A stretch of 64,000 nucleotides of DNA from Hyphomicrobiales bacterium. Lineage in GTDB: Bacteria > Pseudomonadota > Alphaproteobacteria > Rhizobiales > Rhizobiaceae. A model generated the notes under the pieces. It was not told where the DNA came from. It ran no database searches and worked only from the letters and a program-made list of their open reading frames with translations. A program made the position numbers and the translations under genes. This document shows positions 61,456 to 64,000 of the stretch, piece after piece (position 1 is the first letter of the stretch; each line of letters starts with the position of its first letter). The DNA is taken from contig UCIT01000062.1 of assembly GCA_900472625.1 (NCBI GenBank), positions 60,031 to 124,030 on the forward strand. The letters are read 5' to 3'.

Positions 61456-62212
61456 TCAGGCGCCGCCCGGAGCAGCAGGCACGAACAATGCGCCAAGACC
61501 TGATCGTCGGGCAGAGCGCATTGAGGTCGACCGGCCCCTGGATGCCTTCGACACTGCCGTTGTCGGCGAACTGCCAGATGGACCATTGTCCGCAATCGCC
61601 CACTGCCGGCTCCTCGGCGATGCTTCGCAGCCAGAGATGGTGCGCCGGAAACATCGCCTCGTAGCCTTTGATATACTGATCGAAGAACGGCTGGTTCAGG
61701 TAGAAGATCGGTTTGCCGGGATAGGCGCCGTTCAACTCATCGAAGAACGAATTGATCTCGGCGCTCAATTCCTCGCGCGTCGGCACCTTGCCGCAATTGC
61801 CGGTAAATTCGAGATCGATGGCCAGCGGCAACGTCTGCGGTTCGACCGGCACGGTCGCCAGCACGTTGCGCGCCTGCTCCCGCCCGGGGCGGCAGAAGGT
61901 GAAGAAATGATAGGCGCCCCTGACGATGCCGACCTCTTTCGCCGCCCGCCAGTTTTCCCCAAAGCGCGTATCGCGATGATCGCCGCCTTCGGTCGCCTTC
62001 ATGATGGCAAAACGGATATTCGGCTGTGACGCCAGCGCCTTCCAGTCGATCGAGCCCTGGTGATGGCTGATGTCGATGCCCTGAATGGGGAAACGTTCGA
62101 ACGAGGGAGGAGAAAACGGCGTCATCGGCCGATCGTATGCGAGATACGCGGCGAAAGCGACAGCGAGGACGATACCGGCGAAGGCGGCTGCGATTTGGTA
62201 TACTGTTTTCAA
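61409..62212 (-). CDS. Glycoside hydrolase family 25 lysozyme, membrane-anchored
   Basis: A 267-residue protein: one N-terminal membrane helix (IAAAFAGIVLAVAFAAYLAY, about residues 7-26) and a GH25 domain (GIDISHHQGSIDW; ATEG; GAYHFF; catalytic DxE in LAIDLEFTG; WSIWQFADNGSVEGI). It would cut peptidoglycan in the periplasm. After DLNAL the last 31 residues (CPTIRSWRIV...) look unlike a GH25 end and overlap the convergent SDR gene; another frame stops at 61456-61458. A frameshift near 61510-61530 is possible. Confidence 0.85.
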   Translation of the reverse strand: MKTVYQIAAAFAGIVLAVAFAAYLAYDRPMTPFSPPSFERFPIQGIDISHHQGSIDWKALASQPNIRFAIMKATEGGDHRDTRFGENWRAAKEVGIVRGAYHFFTFCRPGREQARNVLATVPVEPQTLPLAIDLEFTGNCGKVPTREELSAEINSFFDELNGAYPGKPIFYLNQPFFDQYIKGYEAMFPAHHLWLRSIAEEPAVGDCGQWSIWQFADNGSVEGIQGPVDLNALCPTIRSWRIVRACCSGRRLIIPASGNRPACSRAR

Positions 62213-62308
62213 GCACGTCTCTCTTTAACTTTGATTTTCGATATCCCCGGGCTTCAGCGCTTTTCCTCCGCGCCCGGCCCTGCGCTTGCGCCTCGGGCGT
62301 TCGACGCT

Positions 62309-62333
62309 GCAATCGATCCACTGGATCGATTGC
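62309..62333. repeat. 25-bp perfect palindrome upstream of cysS
   Basis: GCAATCGATCCA-C-TGGATCGATTGC: 12-bp perfect arms around one base. It lies in the 342-bp gap between the divergent GH25 and cysS genes, 97 bases from the GH25 start. It could be an operator or a dispersed rhizobial palindromic unit. Confidence 0.6.
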
Positions 62334-62554
62334 CCGGGCTTTGCCCGACGGCGTCTCACCCCCTTGACCAACGCCTTAACCCGCGCCATAAAACCCGCCA
62401 TGAAAACGGTTACCTGCATCATCTGCCGGAAGATTATTCGCTAGCGTGCTCGCTGGCCTGGCCGTTTTCGTCTCCCAAATACCCAAGATGAGAAACGCCC
62501 CGGCCCGCCGGCTGTGAAACGTTTTTCGGATTATGGCATTTTGGGAGAACAGAC
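62334..62554. other. Non-coding interval before cysS
   Basis: With the palindrome above, this makes up a 342-bp gene-free gap. It includes GC-rich short repeats (GCCCGGGCTTTGCCCG just after the palindrome) and presumably the cysS promoter. I see no gene, tRNA or T-box-like element. Confidence 0.5.
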
Positions 62555-63961
62555 ATGGACGGCCAGTCGGCATCGAAGACGCCGGAACTCAAGCTCTACA
62601 ACACGCTGACGCGCGAAAAGACGGTGTTCGCACCGATCGACGTGCAGAACGTCCGCATGTATGTCTGCGGCCCTACCGTCTACGATTTCGCCCATATCGG
62701 CAATGCCCGCCCGGTCATCGTCTTCGACGTGTTGTTCCGGCTGCTTTCTCATGTTTATGGCAGCGATCATGTCACCTATGCGCGCAACATCACCGACGTC
62801 GACGACAAGATCAACGCGCGGGCGCTTCGCGATCATCCGAGCCTGTCGCTGAACGACGCCATCCATGCGGTGACCGAGAAGACGGCCCGGCAGTTTCACG
62901 AGGACGTGGCGGCGCTTGGCTGCCTTGCGCCGACGGTGGAGCCGCGCGCGACGGACAACATTGCGCAGATGATTGAGATCATCGAGCGGCTGATCGCCCG
63001 TGGTCATGCCTATGAGGCTGAGGGCGAGGTGCTGTTCGATACCCGCTCGATGGCGGATTACGGGCAGCTGTCGAAGCGGCCACTCGACGAGCAGCAGGCC
63101 GGCGCCCGCGTTGCCGTCGATGCGCACAAGAAGAACCCCGCCGATTTCGTTCTCTGGAAGGCCTCCAACGACAGCGAGCCCGGCTGGGAAAGCCCCTGGG
63201 GCCGCGGCCGTCCGGGCTGGCATATCGAGTGCTCGGCAATGAGCCAGCGCTATCTCGGCGACGTTTTCGATATCCATGGCGGCGGACTGGACCTGATCTT
63301 CCCGCACCATGAGAACGAGATCGCCCAGTCGCGCTGCGCTCACGGCACCGAGGTGATGGCGAACGTGTGGATGCACAACGGCTTCGTGCAGGTCGAAGGC
63401 CGCAAGATGTCGAAGTCGGAAGGCAACTTCATCACCATCAACGAGTTGCTGGCGACGGAAAAGTTTGGCGCCCGCAAATGGCCGGGTGACATTCTGCGGC
63501 TGGCAATGCTGATGACGCATTATCGCGAGCCGATCGATTTCTCGATCAAGCGGCTGGAGGAAGCCGAACGGTTGCTGGCGAAATGGCCGGCTGCGGAGGC
63601 CGGAACCGCCGAGCCGTGCGCGACGGTCACGGATGCGCTTCGTGACGACCTGAACACGGTTGCCGCCGTGCAGGCGCTGCATGCGCTGGCGCAGGAAGCC
63701 AATGCCGACAAGGCGCTGCTGCCGACCTTCGCGGCGAGCGCCGCCCTTCTCGGGCTGTTGCCTGAGATGGCGGAGATCGATGAGGCCGTGGCGATCGAGA
63801 TCGACCGGCGCGTCAAGGCGCGGCTGGAACTGCTGAAGGCGAAGAACTTCGCCGAGGCCGACACGATCCGCGACACACTGCTGGCCGAGGGCGTGCAGTT
63901 GAAGGATGGCAAGGATGCGGCGACCGGCGAGCGTTTGACGACATGGGAGTTGAAGCGGTAG
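62555..63961 (+). CDS. cysS: Cysteinyl-tRNA synthetase
   Basis: Charges tRNA-Cys. 468 residues, class I. The HIGH motif is HIGN (residues 47-50) in YDFAHIGNARPV, the zinc site includes YVCGPTV, GWHIECSAM and the HHENE region, and KMSKSEGN is the KMSKS loop. Its stop is followed directly by the beginning of a palindromic repeat at the window edge. Confidence 0.97.
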   Translation: MDGQSASKTPELKLYNTLTREKTVFAPIDVQNVRMYVCGPTVYDFAHIGNARPVIVFDVLFRLLSHVYGSDHVTYARNITDVDDKINARALRDHPSLSLNDAIHAVTEKTARQFHEDVAALGCLAPTVEPRATDNIAQMIEIIERLIARGHAYEAEGEVLFDTRSMADYGQLSKRPLDEQQAGARVAVDAHKKNPADFVLWKASNDSEPGWESPWGRGRPGWHIECSAMSQRYLGDVFDIHGGGLDLIFPHHENEIAQSRCAHGTEVMANVWMHNGFVQVEGRKMSKSEGNFITINELLATEKFGARKWPGDILRLAMLMTHYREPIDFSIKRLEEAERLLAKWPAAEAGTAEPCATVTDALRDDLNTVAAVQALHALAQEANADKALLPTFAASAALLGLLPEMAEIDEAVAIEIDRRVKARLELLKAKNFAEADTIRDTLLAEGVQLKDGKDAATGERLTTWELKR

Positions 63962-63985
63962 TCATGGTTGGTGCTGCGGCTCGCG

Positions 63986-64000
63986 ATACCCCCCTCTGCC
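63986..64000. repeat. Start of a second RIME-like repeat, cut by the right edge
   Basis: ATACCCCCCTCTGCC matches the first 15 bases of the repeat at 19513 exactly and runs to the window end, 25 bases after the cysS stop. Confidence 0.55.

Noticed and set aside
61409..62212. GH25 lysozyme as a prophage remnant
   Set aside because: It has a membrane anchor and no holin, integrase or structural phage gene nearby; membrane-anchored GH25 proteins are also chromosomal genes in rhizobia.
1..64000. CRISPR array, tRNA or rRNA genes, IS elements, integrated elements
   Set aside because: No regular direct repeats, no cloverleaf-like sequences, no transposase or integrase, and no abrupt shift in composition were seen on reading.

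Overview
The window is about 64 kb of GC-rich (roughly 60% by eye) core chromosome from an alphaproteobacterium, almost certainly a Rhizobiaceae member of the Rhizobium/Agrobacterium/Sinorhizobium group. This rests on gene order (perM-hdaA-ppk-ppx divergent from purM-purN; lptF-lptG-lptD-surA-pdxA-rsmA; gmk-yicC-mltG-fabF-acpP-fabG-fabD; rpsF-rpsR-DUF2232-rplI...dnaB-alr-radA-cvpA-purF), on an Omp25/RopB-type outer-membrane protein, on HdaA in place of a gammaproteobacterial Hda, and on a rhizobial-style palindromic intergenic repeat. I assign 61 protein genes. I saw no rRNA, tRNA, CRISPR array, IS element or prophage.

Layout. 1-5153 (minus): a probable operon of an AI-2E-type membrane protein, hdaA, ppk and a ppx cut by the left edge. 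5397-7141 (plus): purM-purN. 7232-11207 (minus): a solitary phnM, then a molybdopterin oxidoreductase and a NudK-like Nudix hydrolase coupled by a 4-base overlap. 11290-15369: rlmJ, a glutathione transferase, a divergent LysR/SDR pair and the outer-membrane protein. 15727-20166 (plus): a pteridine-reductase-like SDR, uvrC, pgsA, moaD and moaE, with a 148-bp palindromic repeat between moaD and moaE. 20167-22686: an orphan LivH-like permease divergent from a CGNR zinc-finger regulator plus lipoprotein, then ndk. 22891-29143 (plus): DinB-like protein, degenerate GGDEF protein, ABC-F ATPase, lipoprotein polysaccharide deacetylase, sugar dehydrogenase and GrpB-like protein. 29153-31098 (minus): pepA-holC. 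31271-39744 (plus): PAP2 protein and the LPS-export/outer-membrane cluster. 39831-46358 (minus): gmk, yicC, mltG and the fatty-acid synthesis cluster. 46566-47609: aldo/keto reductase. 47966-61455 (plus): the ribosomal protein and replication cluster, interrupted by a minus-strand emr-type efflux cassette with its MarR regulator (50496-53706). 61409-62212 (minus): a GH25 lysozyme. 62555-63961: cysS, followed at the edge by the start of another copy of the palindromic repeat.

Functionally this is housekeeping: purine synthesis (purM, purN, purF, gmk), envelope construction (lptDFG, surA, mltG, fab genes, acpP, pgsA, alr, deacetylase), translation (rpsF, rpsR, rplI, rlmJ, rsmA, cysS), replication and repair (dnaB, holC, hdaA, uvrC, radA), and polyphosphate and molybdopterin metabolism. 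I found no convincing large undescribed system. The most interesting leads are small: a 30-bp near-perfect palindrome filling the 64-bp promoter shared by the CGNR regulator and the orphan permease; an inverted repeat covering the ribosome-binding site of the polysaccharide deacetylase; a GGDEF protein with several eroded active-site motifs; a PAP2 protein with Glu in place of the motif-2 His; and several strong intergenic palindromes.
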